Source: Candidatus Micrarchaeia archaeon
GTDB taxonomy: Archaea; Micrarchaeota; Micrarchaeia; Anstonellales; Bilamarchaeaceae
Assembly (NCBI GenBank): GCA_041650355.1
Contig: JBAZLI010000029.1
Location: forward strand, 1-10,399
DNA: 10,399 nucleotides
Reading direction: 5' to 3'
Numbering within the stretch: the first letter of the stretch is position 1; the number at the start of each line of letters is the position of its first letter. Below the pieces are notes generated by a model. That model ran no database searches and was not told where the DNA came from. It saw nothing but the letters and a program-made list of their open reading frames with translations. Both the position numbers and the translations under genes were made by a program. This document shows positions 1 to 6,605 of this stretch, one piece after another.

Positions 1-2
1 AG

Positions 3-509
3 TCAGCAGGGGACGCCATATTTGTCCTCGGGCAGACGGAGGACGAGCTTGGCGGCTCGGAGTACCATTCAGCCATCGGGAAAGCAGGCGGGCAGGTGCC
101 GCGCGTGGCTTTCAGGCGGAATTTCCTGCTCTACAAAAAATTGCAGTCTGCAATCGGGAAAAGGCTTGTCGCATCCTGCCACGACTGCTCCGAAGGCGGG
201 CTTGCGGTCGCGCTTTCCGAGTGCTGCATGGCAGGGAGGCTTGGCGCCGAGGTTTCGCTTGATACGGTTGCAGGCAAGAAGCTCTCGGCCGAAGCCGCGC
301 TCTTTTCAGAGAGTGCCGGCAGGTTCGTGGTGAGCGTGAAGAGGAAAAACGAAAAGGCGTTTGCGAAGGCGATGCGCGGGGTGCCGCTTGCAAGGATTGG
401 CGAGGCAAAGGCGGCAGGCAGCCTGGTGGCGGCCCTGAGGGGCGCAAAGGTTCTCGACGTGCCGCTTACTTCGCTTCTCGCCTCATTCAAAGGCGCAATG
501 GACTGGTAG
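3..509 (+). CDS. purL: Phosphoribosylformylglycinamidine synthase, synthetase subunit (3' part only)
   Basis: The reading frame is open from the window edge to TAG at 507-509, so about 168 C-terminal residues are present and the start lies upstream. PurL performs the ATP-dependent amidation of FGAR to FGAM, the fourth step of cytoplasmic de novo purine synthesis, using ammonia delivered by PurQ. The recognisable segment is near the start: DAIFVLGQTEDELGGSEYH, the conserved GxTxDELGGSEY stretch of the second PurM-like half. It is followed by HDCSEGGLAVALSE, the conserved C-terminal DxSxGGL loop of this family. The family is well known and both motifs are read directly. purQ follows nine bases downstream, so the two are surely co-transcribed. 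Nothing in the visible part is odd. Confidence 0.95.
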   Translation, partial: SAGDAIFVLGQTEDELGGSEYHSAIGKAGGQVPRVAFRRNFLLYKKLQSAIGKRLVASCHDCSEGGLAVALSECCMAGRLGAEVSLDTVAGKKLSAEAALFSESAGRFVVSVKRKNEKAFAKAMRGVPLARIGEAKAAGSLVAALRGAKVLDVPLTSLLASFKGAMDW

Positions 510-518
510 GTAATCTTC

Positions 519-1337
519 ATGAAATCAAAAACCATTCTGAAAGCAGTGGAGGTTGAAGGGAGAAAGCCAAAATGCCTGGTTCTCTCTGGCTTTGGCCTTA
601 ATGCCGAAGCCGAGCTTGCGTACGCGTTCTCGCTTGCAGGCGCGGACGCGAAAATAGTGCATTTTTCAGACATCGCGTCAGGCGCGTCGAAGCTTGAGGA
701 TTACCAGATGTTCGCAATCCCGGGCGGCTGGTCGTTTGCGGATGAAATATCGTCGGGCAGGATTCTTGCGAACAAGCTGGGGAGCGCTTTCCGCGGGCAG
801 TTTCTGTCGTTTGCAAAGAGCGGGAAGCCAATGCTTGGCATATGCAACGGTTTTCAGACGCTGGTGAAGCTGGGCGCGCTTCCGAACATCGGGCTTTCGT
901 TTTCGCAGGAAGTGACCCTCCTGAGAAATGCGCGCGGAAGGTTCGAGAACCGCTGGGTCTACCTGAAGCCACAAAAGTCCGCCTGCAGGTATTTTGACGG
1001 GGTCGAATTCATCCACTGCCCGGTGAGGCACGGCGAGGGGCAGTTCATCCCAAAGGACAACGGAACGCTTACGCAGCTTGACAAAAAGGGGCTCATCGCA
1101 TTGAGGTATGTCGGCAAGGATATGAAAGAGGGGGAGTATCCGGTGAACCCGAACGGCTCGGTGCAGTCGATTGCCGCAATCTGCGACACCACGGGCAGGA
1201 TTCTTGCGATGATGCCGCACCCTGAGTGCTCGGTCCTGCGCACACATTTCCCGAATTTCCTCTCAGGGGTTTCATATGAGAAGAACAGCATCCGGCTGTT
1301 CTCAAACATGGTTTCGGCTGCGAAGGAATATGTCTAG
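519..1337 (+). CDS. purQ: Phosphoribosylformylglycinamidine synthase, glutaminase subunit
   Basis: This 272-aa class I glutamine amidotransferase hydrolyses glutamine and passes ammonia to PurL for FGAM formation. The visible active site is complete: nucleophile Cys109 in MLGICNGFQ, and His234 and Glu236 in MMPHPE. An oxyanion-loop stretch IPGGWSFADE lies near residues 67-76. At 272 residues it belongs to the longer PurQ type, longer than the roughly 225 aa of Bacillus-type PurQ, and resembles the amidotransferase domain of large fused PurL. The ATG at 519 is the only sensible start after the purL stop. No purS is visible in the window. It ends 39 bases before the left end of the integrated element, so the element inserted without touching the purine operon. 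Confidence 0.95.
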   Translation: MKSKTILKAVEVEGRKPKCLVLSGFGLNAEAELAYAFSLAGADAKIVHFSDIASGASKLEDYQMFAIPGGWSFADEISSGRILANKLGSAFRGQFLSFAKSGKPMLGICNGFQTLVKLGALPNIGLSFSQEVTLLRNARGRFENRWVYLKPQKSACRYFDGVEFIHCPVRHGEGQFIPKDNGTLTQLDKKGLIALRYVGKDMKEGEYPVNPNGSVQSIAAICDTTGRILAMMPHPECSVLRTHFPNFLSGVSYEKNSIRLFSNMVSAAKEYV

Positions 1338-1376
1338 TTTTCCATTTGTGCATCTAGCTAATTTTTTAAAAAATTA

Positions 1377-1390
1377 CGCTCCCATCGGGA
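1377..1390. repeat. attL: 14-bp duplicated tRNA-Glu 3' end
   Basis: CGCTCCCATCGGGA is identical to 9910-9923, where it is the last exon plus discriminator base of the tRNA-Glu gene. Only this end is present here; no other part of a tRNA surrounds it. Read on the minus strand, the copy is followed by a T-run (1373-1368), as expected for the original terminator of the displaced tRNA gene. A further nine bases ATTACGCTC, overlapping the left edge (1373-1381), recur at 1428-1436 and may be a recombinase arm site (inference). Confidence 0.85.
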
Positions 1391-1439
1391 CAGAGATATT
1401 AACTTAATGTTCTGTATTCTCCGACGTATTACGCTCTTA

Positions 1440-1446
1440 TTTTAAA
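1440..1446 (+). promoter_or_regulatory. TATA-like box of the first recombinase gene
   Basis: TTTTAAA is centred about 26 bp before the ATG at 1469. This is the archaeal spacing for a transcript that starts at or next to the start codon. No ribosome binding site is seen, so a leaderless mRNA is likely. Confidence 0.5.
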
Positions 1447-1468
1447 GGCTTCATTCCAGAAAAGGCGC

Positions 1469-2677
1469 ATGGTCTCAGGTCTTGGCTATTCCAACTGGCG
1501 CAAAAGCATCACGCGCTCGAAGTGGATGACCGAGGAAGACAAGGCACTCTTTCAGAAGTTCGCCGAGGATGCAGTAGCCCATCAGATAGGGGACAGGCGC
1601 ATCGAGAAATACAGGTCAGACCTCTCCATCTGCAACACGATCACGGGAAAGACGATTGCGCAGATGCTCGACGATCCGAGCGGCTCCGTCAGCATGATCA
1701 ACGCCAGCAAGCAATACAAGCCCGCCACGAAGAAGGACGCGAAGAGGACTCTGGGCAGCCTTTACATCTTCAGGAAGACGGGACGGAGATCCCTGAAGAG
1801 GTTGTCCCTGGACGAGGCAGAGCTGTTCAAGCACGAGATAAAGGCGGGGGACAAGCAGCTCGGAAAGCCCATCATCACGAGGGAAGAAGTGCGGGAGCTG
1901 GCTAAATATGGCGACGTGTTTGACAAGGCGCTGATCTACCTTCTTTTCGAGAGCGGCACGAGGATCGGCGAACTGCTCCCTCTGAGAAAGTCAGACCTGT
2001 TCTTCACGAATGAAGGTCTTGACGTCAATGTTCCGCAGGGAAAGACTGGCGCGCGAAGGATAACAGTCGTCGAAGCCGCATCGTATGTCAGCGCGTGGCT
2101 GGAGAATCATCCGATAAAGAAGGGGGATGCCCCGCTCTGGATTACTCCGTCGAAAAAGCGCCCTCTGAGCTATCCCATCTCAGTAATGAGGCTCAGGGAG
2201 TGCGCTGAGAGGATGAACGCAGCAAGGAAGAAGGAAGGTCTGCCCAAAATGCTCAAGCCTGTCAATCCCCACAACTTCAGGCATTCACGCGCCACAGAAC
2301 TCGGGGCGGAAGCAGGCATGACCGAGCAGATCATGGACAAATATTTCGGCTGGGAGATCGGCTCGAACATGGCGAGGACATACCTGCACCTCACAGACGA
2401 GCAGGTCAAGAAAGCCGTTCTGAGGACGTATGGCAAGGTCAAGCCCGAGGAAGAGAAGAAAGTCATCACCGAGAAGCTCTGCCAGCGCTGCAAGCTGAAG
2501 AATCCGATCGCGAACACCTACTGCTCGGCGTGCGGCTCTGACTTGAACAGCGGGAAGGTCGTCAGCACGATCTCAATCCTCGAAAACAAGGTCGAGGAGA
2601 TGATAAAGAGAATCGAGAAGCTTGAGGGAACAAGAGCGAAAAACACTGTTAAGAGAGCCAACCGAGCTAGCGATTGA
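1469..2677 (+). CDS. Tyrosine recombinase (integrase) with C-terminal zinc ribbon and coiled coil
   Basis: This 402-aa site-specific recombinase is the likely integrase of the element at tRNA-Glu. The N-terminal helical core-binding (SAM-like) domain spans roughly residues 20-125. The catalytic domain follows at about 135-325 with Arg165 (SGTRIGELL), a probable Lys192 (GKTG), His268 and Arg271 (HNFRH), Trp295 in the second His position (YFGWEIG), and nucleophile Tyr305 (ARTYLHL). Trp at that position is also used by Cre and Flp. A zinc ribbon follows with Cys338, Cys341, Cys352 and Cys355, then a heptad-like coiled coil at about 365-388. These two extensions are not part of the minimal Xer fold and may mediate DNA binding and oligomerisation (inference). 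The start is set by the TATA-like box 26 bp upstream. The stop overlaps the convergent gene by 11 bp. Confidence 0.9.
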   Translation: MVSGLGYSNWRKSITRSKWMTEEDKALFQKFAEDAVAHQIGDRRIEKYRSDLSICNTITGKTIAQMLDDPSGSVSMINASKQYKPATKKDAKRTLGSLYIFRKTGRRSLKRLSLDEAELFKHEIKAGDKQLGKPIITREEVRELAKYGDVFDKALIYLLFESGTRIGELLPLRKSDLFFTNEGLDVNVPQGKTGARRITVVEAASYVSAWLENHPIKKGDAPLWITPSKKRPLSYPISVMRLRECAERMNAARKKEGLPKMLKPVNPHNFRHSRATELGAEAGMTEQIMDKYFGWEIGSNMARTYLHLTDEQVKKAVLRTYGKVKPEEEKKVITEKLCQRCKLKNPIANTYCSACGSDLNSGKVVSTISILENKVEEMIKRIEKLEGTRAKNTVKRANRASD

Positions 2678-3362
2678 GTTCTTTTCTTATTCCTTCAGCA
2701 ACTTGCGCGCCATATTGCTCATACGTTCTAAACCTTTCCAAGCTATTTACAAATAAAGGTTCGAGGCTCTGCATTTTTTCGTCCATGCTCTTAGGTTCAT
2801 CTTCTCCAAGAGACAAAAGCAAGTGTGGGCATACATAATCATCAAAGAACCAGCCAAAGATGTCTTTAAAACTGAGAAGGATAAGTGGGCTCCTGTCCGT
2901 CATCAGTTGTGGATTTGTCAGACCAGCAATTTGTTCAAGATAGGCTTTAGTGAATGTAGAAAATCGAGGATCTTTCTTCAGACTCATGAGTGGGGCGATT
3001 TTATTCTTCATCATTCCCTTGACCTTCTTCTTTTCACCAGAACCCAACGCCATTCTATAATCGATGCCTCTAAATACGGCATCGTCTGTCCTTTCTGTTT
3101 CAGCGAGCCTAAAATCGATCCACTCAGAAGCAATCACGCCCCAATTTGGTCGATATTTTGTTGCAGAACCTGCGGCATAACTCTCCAGCATTCCTCTTTT
3201 TTGAAGCTTCTGGAGATTCTGAACCGCTGCACTGTGTGTATAGCGTAGGATATGCGCGATGGAGATGGAGTAGTCCTGCCCCCTCAACACGCAGAGGAGA
3301 ACTGGAACTAGGCTATTCGAAAAATAAAAGCTATCCTCGTTTTTTCGTCGCATAGCGAACAC
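2667..3362 (-). CDS. Winged-helix DNA-binding regulator
   Basis: A protein of up to 231 aa. The first 80 residues read as a winged-helix domain: SLVPVLLCVLRGQDYSIS, then helix IAHILRYTHSAAVQNLQKLQKRGML as recognition helix, then a short beta wing ESYAAGSATKYRP. This is the pattern of MarR/ArsR/PadR-like regulators. The remaining 150 residues are helical and I do not recognise them. Start: GTG at 3362 or ATG at 3353, both compatible with the shared TATA box near 3388. It diverges from a ribbon-helix-helix gene and has an operator directly before its start, so self-repression is likely. It is visibly richer in A and T than its neighbours, suggesting a different origin. By position it could be the lysogeny or copy-number repressor of the element (inference). 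Confidence 0.7.
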   Translation of the reverse strand: MFAMRRKNEDSFYFSNSLVPVLLCVLRGQDYSISIAHILRYTHSAAVQNLQKLQKRGMLESYAAGSATKYRPNWGVIASEWIDFRLAETERTDDAVFRGIDYRMALGSGEKKKVKGMMKNKIAPLMSLKKDPRFSTFTKAYLEQIAGLTNPQLMTDRSPLILLSFKDIFGWFFDDYVCPHLLLSLGEDEPKSMDEKMQSLEPLFVNSLERFRTYEQYGAQVAEGIRKELNR

Positions 3363-3364
3363 TA

Positions 3365-3381
3365 TGTAAGGTATGCTAACA
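3365..3381. promoter_or_regulatory. Operator 1 of the divergent promoter
   Basis: TGTAAG-GTATG-CTAACA is a near-perfect dyad with one mismatch in the right arm. It lies between the shared TATA box and the start of the minus-strand winged-helix gene, where a bound protein would block transcription start. It matches operator 2 arm for arm. Confidence 0.6.
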
Positions 3382-3383
3382 TA

Positions 3384-3395
3384 AGCTTATAAACT
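3384..3395. promoter_or_regulatory. Bidirectional TATA box
   Basis: The AT-rich dyad AGCTTATAAACT offers TTATAAAC to the plus-strand gene and TTTATAAG to the minus-strand gene. It is about 26 bp from the minus-strand GTG at 3362 and about 36 bp from the plus-strand ATG at 3426. An operator lies on each side. Confidence 0.5.
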
Positions 3396-3408
3396 TTGCC
3401 TGATTTTA

Positions 3409-3425
3409 TGTAAGTGGTGCTTACA
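3409..3425. promoter_or_regulatory. Operator 2 of the divergent promoter
   Basis: TGTAAG-TGGTG-CTTACA is a perfect 6-5-6 inverted repeat that ends at the base before the ATG of the ribbon-helix-helix gene. Its centre is 44 bp from that of operator 1. The pair implies one dimeric regulator controls both directions. Confidence 0.65.
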
Positions 3426-3626
3426 ATGGCACGTAAAATATCGACTGATGCGGCTGGCAAACCATATGCAAACATTCTGCTCCAAGGCGAAATTGTGGAG
3501 CGCTGCATCGCTGCCAGAGAAAAAATCGGAATCCCAATCACATCGATTGTTCGAATGGCAGTTCTTGACTGGCTTGCCCGCCACGACGGCGAAACGGGCA
3601 TTCGGAAGGCGCGTATTCATGGCTGA
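3426..3626 (+). CDS. Ribbon-helix-helix (CopG/Arc-like) DNA-binding protein
   Basis: A 66-aa protein. The core fits the ribbon-helix-helix plan: a short strand YANILLQ (about 14-20), helix EIVERCIAAREKIGI, a turn at IPI, and helix TSIVRMAVLDWLARHD. Such proteins dimerise through the strand and insert it into the DNA major groove; on plasmids they commonly repress their own operon and control copy number. A GTG at 3414 is in frame, but it falls inside the operator dyad, so ATG 3426 is preferred. This is the first gene of the plus-strand train and overlaps the next gene by eight bases. The paired operators upstream are plausible targets for it or for the divergent winged-helix protein. Fold assignment is from pattern only. 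Confidence 0.7.
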   Translation: MARKISTDAAGKPYANILLQGEIVERCIAAREKIGIPITSIVRMAVLDWLARHDGETGIRKARIHG

Positions 3627-3753
3627 CACCGATCTTCGAATTCGAAAACTCTGTGATGCGATTACAGAGGAATACAAGGGCGAGCTTGCCGCTCTGATCG
3701 ATGCAGACGGTCGGCTCGTCGTTCAAGTTCAGGGTGAGAAACATGTCGGATAA
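3619..3753 (+). CDS. Small hypothetical protein in the regulator operon
   Basis: A 44-aa protein beginning MADTDLRIRKLCDAITEEYKG. Its ATG lies inside the last codons of the ribbon-helix-helix gene (eight-base overlap ATGGCTGA), and its own end overlaps the next small gene, so translational coupling is the main evidence that it is real. It seems to be a helix (about 5-27) followed by a beta hairpin (GRLVVQVQGE). No family recognised. A role as partner or modulator of the neighbouring regulator is only a guess. Confidence 0.5.
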   Translation: MADTDLRIRKLCDAITEEYKGELAALIDADGRLVVQVQGEKHVG

Positions 3754-3844
3754 GCGATCGAAGAAGAAAAATCGCGACCGCCTCGTCTCTGAGGATGAAT
3801 TCAGAAAGCGCGAGGAGGACGGAGATGTGTTTTCAGATGATTGA
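3743..3844 (+). CDS. Tiny charged hypothetical protein
   Basis: A 33-aa open frame with a basic first half (KRSKKKNRDR) and an acidic second half (EEDGDVFSDD). Its ATG overlaps the previous gene by eleven bases and a GGTGA lies just upstream. The continuous overlap chain supports translation, but the length is too short to be sure. It would be disordered. The long stem-loop at 3859-3899 follows its stop. Confidence 0.4.
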   Translation: MSDKRSKKKNRDRLVSEDEFRKREEDGDVFSDD

Positions 3845-3858
3845 TTTGTAAATTGGCA

Positions 3859-3899
3859 CCAGCCGCTCCTGAACTTTCGACGGCTCTGGAAGCGGCTGG
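3859..3899 (+). promoter_or_regulatory. Stem-loop between small genes
   Basis: CCAGCCGCT (3859-3867) and AGCGGCTGG (3891-3899) are perfect 9-bp inverted arms. The stem can extend by CC/GG with one bulged A. It sits in the 73-bp gap between the tiny charged gene and the next gene, which has its own ribosome binding site. No T-run follows, so it is more likely an RNA processing, attenuation or protein-binding structure than a simple terminator. Confidence 0.45.
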
Positions 3900-3917
3900 C
3901 GACCTCCGAAGAGGTGT

Positions 3918-4142
3918 ATGTGGATGTGCAACGAAATTGAAAAGCATTTGGGAGAGTTGGCTTCTGTTGGGCATAAGCGCCCTAACGGAATCTTCTTTAT
4001 CGACGGAGTTTTGAAGGCAGTCAGCCCAACTCATCTTTTCCTCAGCACGTCAAGAGGAGACGTGGCTCTCCTTCTTTCAGAAGTCAGCAAAATCGAGTTC
4101 AAATCTCAGCCGAAGCAGCTCGGAGGTGTTGGAGATGGCTAA
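3918..4142 (+). CDS. Small beta-rich hypothetical protein
   Basis: A 74-aa protein. A GAGGTG ribosome binding site lies one base before the ATG at 3918; a second in-frame ATG at 3924 is better spaced and could be the true start. After a short N-terminal helix (EIEKHLGELASVG) come alternating strands NGIFFIDGVLKAVSP, HLFLSTSRG, DVALLLSEVSKIEF. The strand-G-strand rhythm recalls small Sm-like or SH3-like barrels, but that is only a resemblance. Its stop overlaps the ATG of the ATPase gene by eight bases (ATGGCTAA), so the two are translationally coupled. A replication or RNA-binding accessory to the ATPase is possible. Confidence 0.6.
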   Translation: MWMCNEIEKHLGELASVGHKRPNGIFFIDGVLKAVSPTHLFLSTSRGDVALLLSEVSKIEFKSQPKQLGGVGDG

Positions 4143-6129
4143 AAAGAAACTCACCTCTGAACAGCTCGCAGTCCTCTATCTCCAGGAAAAAGCGAGCAAT
4201 TCTTCCCTCGACATTGACGAGTTCTGCAAAAAACACGACATCAAGGCACATGGGCAGATCGAAGCGATCGACAAAATCGTCTGCGAGAAGGTGGAGGAAA
4301 AATCCACTCTTGACTTGGAAATCTTCGACCGTCCAATCCTCAATCCTAAGCGCTTTGGATTTGACTTCGATGGGGAATGCGCATTTCATGGGACTTATAT
4401 TGGGGACAACGATTACAACCCAGAGCCGATTCTTATCAAAAGCGACAGGCGATACACCCGTCAGGCATTCTTCCCAGAGAAGAATCTCAAGTTCTCCGAT
4501 TTCCCTCCCGCATCAGCGCATTTCCACCTTTATGGTTGGCAGCGCGAAGCAATCAAACAATGGGTTAGGACAGGGAAAATAGAGGACATAAGGAGGCTCT
4601 ACTCGAAGGTCAAGAACTATCTCAAAAAATACGTCTATCATCCAGAGCCAATATTCCACGACGTAGTAGCTTGCTACATACTGGCGACTCACATCTGGAT
4701 ATGTTTCGACGCCTTTCCGCGCCTGATCATCACAGCAAAACCAGATAGCGGAAAGAGCCAGCTTGTCCGAGCAATCAGGAATCTCTGCTTCAAGCCAACA
4801 ACAACTGGGGACGCGACAAAAGCGGCGCTCTTTCGTCTGGCAAACGCGACAGCAGGCGTTTTTGTCTTCGACAACTTCGACAATCTGCCAGACGAGCAGA
4901 AAAAGGACGTCATGCATTTCATCGAGATCAGCTACCAGAGCGATCTCCCAGTCTTTCGTGTGGAAGACAACTCGAAAAAAGGAGGCAAAGTCCCGACTGG
5001 GTTCAATGTTGGCGTGCCGCTTGTGGCGGCAACGATCGACCTTTCCGCCTTTTCACATGCTGCTCTCACGCGCTCGATCACCTTGGTCATGGAGCGCTGT
5101 GAGGTTAAAATCGACGAGCTTCCAGATGCAAAGCCGAGCGAAGACAGCAACTCGCTTAGGCAGGAGCTTTATGCATGGGGGCTTTCCCAGGCTCCTAGAC
5201 TCCGCGCGGCTGCGAAGGACTATTGCTGTGATTTCACCGCTAGGCAAGCCCAAATAGCGAGACCTCTCCTTTTCATCGCCTCCCTTCTGGAGCAGTCTCT
5301 CCATGAAAAAATGAAAGTCTGGCTCTTCACCAATTTCGAGAGCTACCACTCAGAGGATGAGTTCTCTGAGAGAGTCCAGGTGGTGAGGGCGCTCTATGAG
5401 TGCGTAAAGGGAAGACAAGAGATGGAGGTTAAGGTGGCAGTCAAGGCGGTCTCCGAGATTCTTCTCTCGATTCAGGGAGTCGAAAAATATGACTCTCAGG
5501 GACGAGCCAACCCCCGTTATGCAGGCATTCTTAACGGAAAGGGACAGGCGGTGAGCGACTGTCTCGCAAGCATTCCGCTTTCCAGGAAAAAGATGATGAG
5601 GGGCATCACACACTACATCTTTCAGCGGGATGCCCTTCTCCGTCATTTCGCAAGATATGGGCTTCTCAGCCCCGAAGAAGCTCAAACCACCCTACCCTCT
5701 ACACCATCTACACCATCGACACCCTCTACTCCCTCTACACCTTCTACACATACAACTCTCTACACTACCTCCGACGTAGAAGTAGAAGGAGTAGATGGTG
5801 TAGAAGCTAAAGAGGGCACGTCTGGATGTTCCAAAGTCCTCATTTTGAAGCCAACCCCTACCTGGAAAGGGGCGGACGGGCAGACCTACGGCTCCTTCGC
5901 GCCTGGAGATCAGCCCAAGCTTCCCGTTTCAGAAGCTGAATGGCTCGTAAAAACTCATTTTGCGGAGCATCTCGCTCCTGCCTTGCCTGCAAAGGCAGGG
6001 GATCACCCACCCATCACGCGCGGCTTGAAACAAGGTAGCGAACGCCGCGCTGATGCTCCTTGCCAGAACGAAGAGGGGGATGGGGCGCTTCCTCCCGCCC
6101 CGCCCCCCTCAAAGGAGGCGGAAAAATGA
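4135..6129 (+). CDS. AAA+/P-loop replication-type ATPase (putative helicase)
   Basis: A 664-aa protein, probably the replication initiator or helicase of the element. The start is ATG 4135, six bases after GGAGGTG. An N-terminal unrecognised region (1-165) precedes the ATPase core: Walker A AKPDSGKS (201-208), Walker B VFVFDNFD (242-248), a sensor-1-like strand PLVAATID (295-302) and a possible arginine finger in ALTRSI (Arg313). Walker A begins with Ala instead of Gly, and Walker B ends DNFD rather than DE. Around 365-510 is helical, then comes a linker of six PST repeats (521-538). The tail LKPTPTW..GQTYGSFAPGDQPKLPVSEAEWLV (571-605) resembles the YGPF-PGD module at the C-terminus of archaeal replication proteins such as GINS. 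This fits helicases of archaeal plasmids and viruses, but no exact family is claimed. It is followed by an ATGA-overlapping gene. Confidence 0.75.
   Translation: MAKKKLTSEQLAVLYLQEKASNSSLDIDEFCKKHDIKAHGQIEAIDKIVCEKVEEKSTLDLEIFDRPILNPKRFGFDFDGECAFHGTYIGDNDYNPEPILIKSDRRYTRQAFFPEKNLKFSDFPPASAHFHLYGWQREAIKQWVRTGKIEDIRRLYSKVKNYLKKYVYHPEPIFHDVVACYILATHIWICFDAFPRLIITAKPDSGKSQLVRAIRNLCFKPTTTGDATKAALFRLANATAGVFVFDNFDNLPDEQKKDVMHFIEISYQSDLPVFRVEDNSKKGGKVPTGFNVGVPLVAATIDLSAFSHAALTRSITLVMERCEVKIDELPDAKPSEDSNSLRQELYAWGLSQAPRLRAAAKDYCCDFTARQAQIARPLLFIASLLEQSLHEKMKVWLFTNFESYHSEDEFSERVQVVRALYECVKGRQEMEVKVAVKAVSEILLSIQGVEKYDSQGRANPRYAGILNGKGQAVSDCLASIPLSRKKMMRGITHYIFQRDALLRHFARYGLLSPEEAQTTLPSTPSTPSTPSTPSTPSTHTTLYTTSDVEVEGVDGVEAKEGTSGCSKVLILKPTPTWKGADGQTYGSFAPGDQPKLPVSEAEWLVKTHFAEHLAPALPAKAGDHPPITRGLKQGSERRADAPCQNEEGDGALPPAPPPSKEAEK
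5698..5806. repeat. Pyrimidine-rich tandem repeat with inverted partner inside the ATPase gene
   Basis: Degenerate 9-base units of the TCTACACCA type run from about 5698 to 5755 and encode Pro-Ser-Thr repeats. They are followed by GTAGAAG units at 5777-5806. TCTACACCATCTAC (5698-5711) has an exact inverted copy at 5791-5804, and CTTCTAC (5741-5747) pairs with the GTAGAAG units, so the region can fold into a long hairpin. It may be just low-complexity linker DNA, or an origin or iteron region inside the replication gene. Confidence 0.6.
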
Positions 6130-6605
6130 ACATCTCAAAGAGCGACGAGCTTGGAATGACCAAGTCCTATCAGTTCCTCGTCCTCTCCACATTCGAGAAG
6201 CTCGGGGAGGCACATGCGTCCCAGGACAAGTGGAAATACTTCAGCTACTTCAGGACAGACCTGGAGATGCTCAAGTCCCGCCTTGATCCAGAAGACCAGC
6301 AAACCCTCAACGAGGATTTTCAGACTCTCAAGCGCATGCTGCGCGACATAGCCCAGGATCCAAGCCTTAATCCAGATCTCAAGAAGAAGATGACGCTCGA
6401 ACTCCAGGAGAACTTCGCGGACGAGCATCGTTTCTACATCCAGAAAGCATTTCCCAAGGTTGGCATCCAGAAGCCAGAGCAGGAAGGCACGATGGACTAC
6501 TCAAAGCATGACATCGACCAGCTTGCGCAGATCATCCGCGCTGGCAGCGCCAGCAAGTCAGTTCTGGAGCGCGTCATGTCGCGGTCGGACGGAGGGCGAG
6601 GCTGA
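6126..6605 (+). CDS. Hypothetical helical protein
   Basis: A 159-aa protein. ATG 6126 overlaps the ATPase stop (ATGA) and has AAAGGAGG about 8 bases upstream; an upstream in-frame start would lie inside the ATPase gene and is unlikely. The sequence is mainly charged amphipathic helix (ESTEKLGEA-like N-terminal helix, TLNEDFQTLKRMLRDIAQD, LKKKMTLELQENFADEHRFY) and ends in a short Gly/Arg tail. There is no signal peptide or membrane segment. No family recognised. Tight coupling to the ATPase on one side and a zinc protein on the other suggests a cytoplasmic replication accessory, perhaps a loader or partner of the ATPase (inference). Confidence 0.65.
   Translation: MNISKSDELGMTKSYQFLVLSTFEKLGEAHASQDKWKYFSYFRTDLEMLKSRLDPEDQQTLNEDFQTLKRMLRDIAQDPSLNPDLKKKMTLELQENFADEHRFYIQKAFPKVGIQKPEQEGTMDYSKHDIDQLAQIIRAGSASKSVLERVMSRSDGGRG

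Noticed and set aside
131..673. 180-aa minus-strand open frame over purL and purQ
   Set aside because: It is antisense to two well-recognised purine genes, has low-complexity Ala/Ser content, and no start signal. It is a by-product of GC-rich coding sequence.
678..1247. 189-aa minus-strand open frame inside purQ
   Set aside because: It is fully antisense to purQ, whose active-site motifs are intact; the composition is Arg/Leu-rich with no recognisable domain.
2823..3248. 141-aa plus-strand open frame opposite the winged-helix gene
   Set aside because: The minus-strand frame has a clear DNA-binding domain, a promoter and an operator; the plus frame has no start signal and an erratic Cys/Trp-rich composition.
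4763..5257. 164-aa plus-strand open frame within the ATPase gene
   Set aside because: It overlaps the Walker motifs in another frame and is Ser/Arg-rich, as expected for a shadow.
5698..5755. CRISPR-like array
   Set aside because: The units are only nine bases, directly adjacent with no spacers, and encode a Pro-Ser-Thr linker in frame with the ATPase.
4135..6129. Toxin-antitoxin or defence ATPase interpretation of the AAA+ gene
   Set aside because: No nuclease, protease, TIR or other effector domain is seen in it or next to it; the neighbours fit replication.
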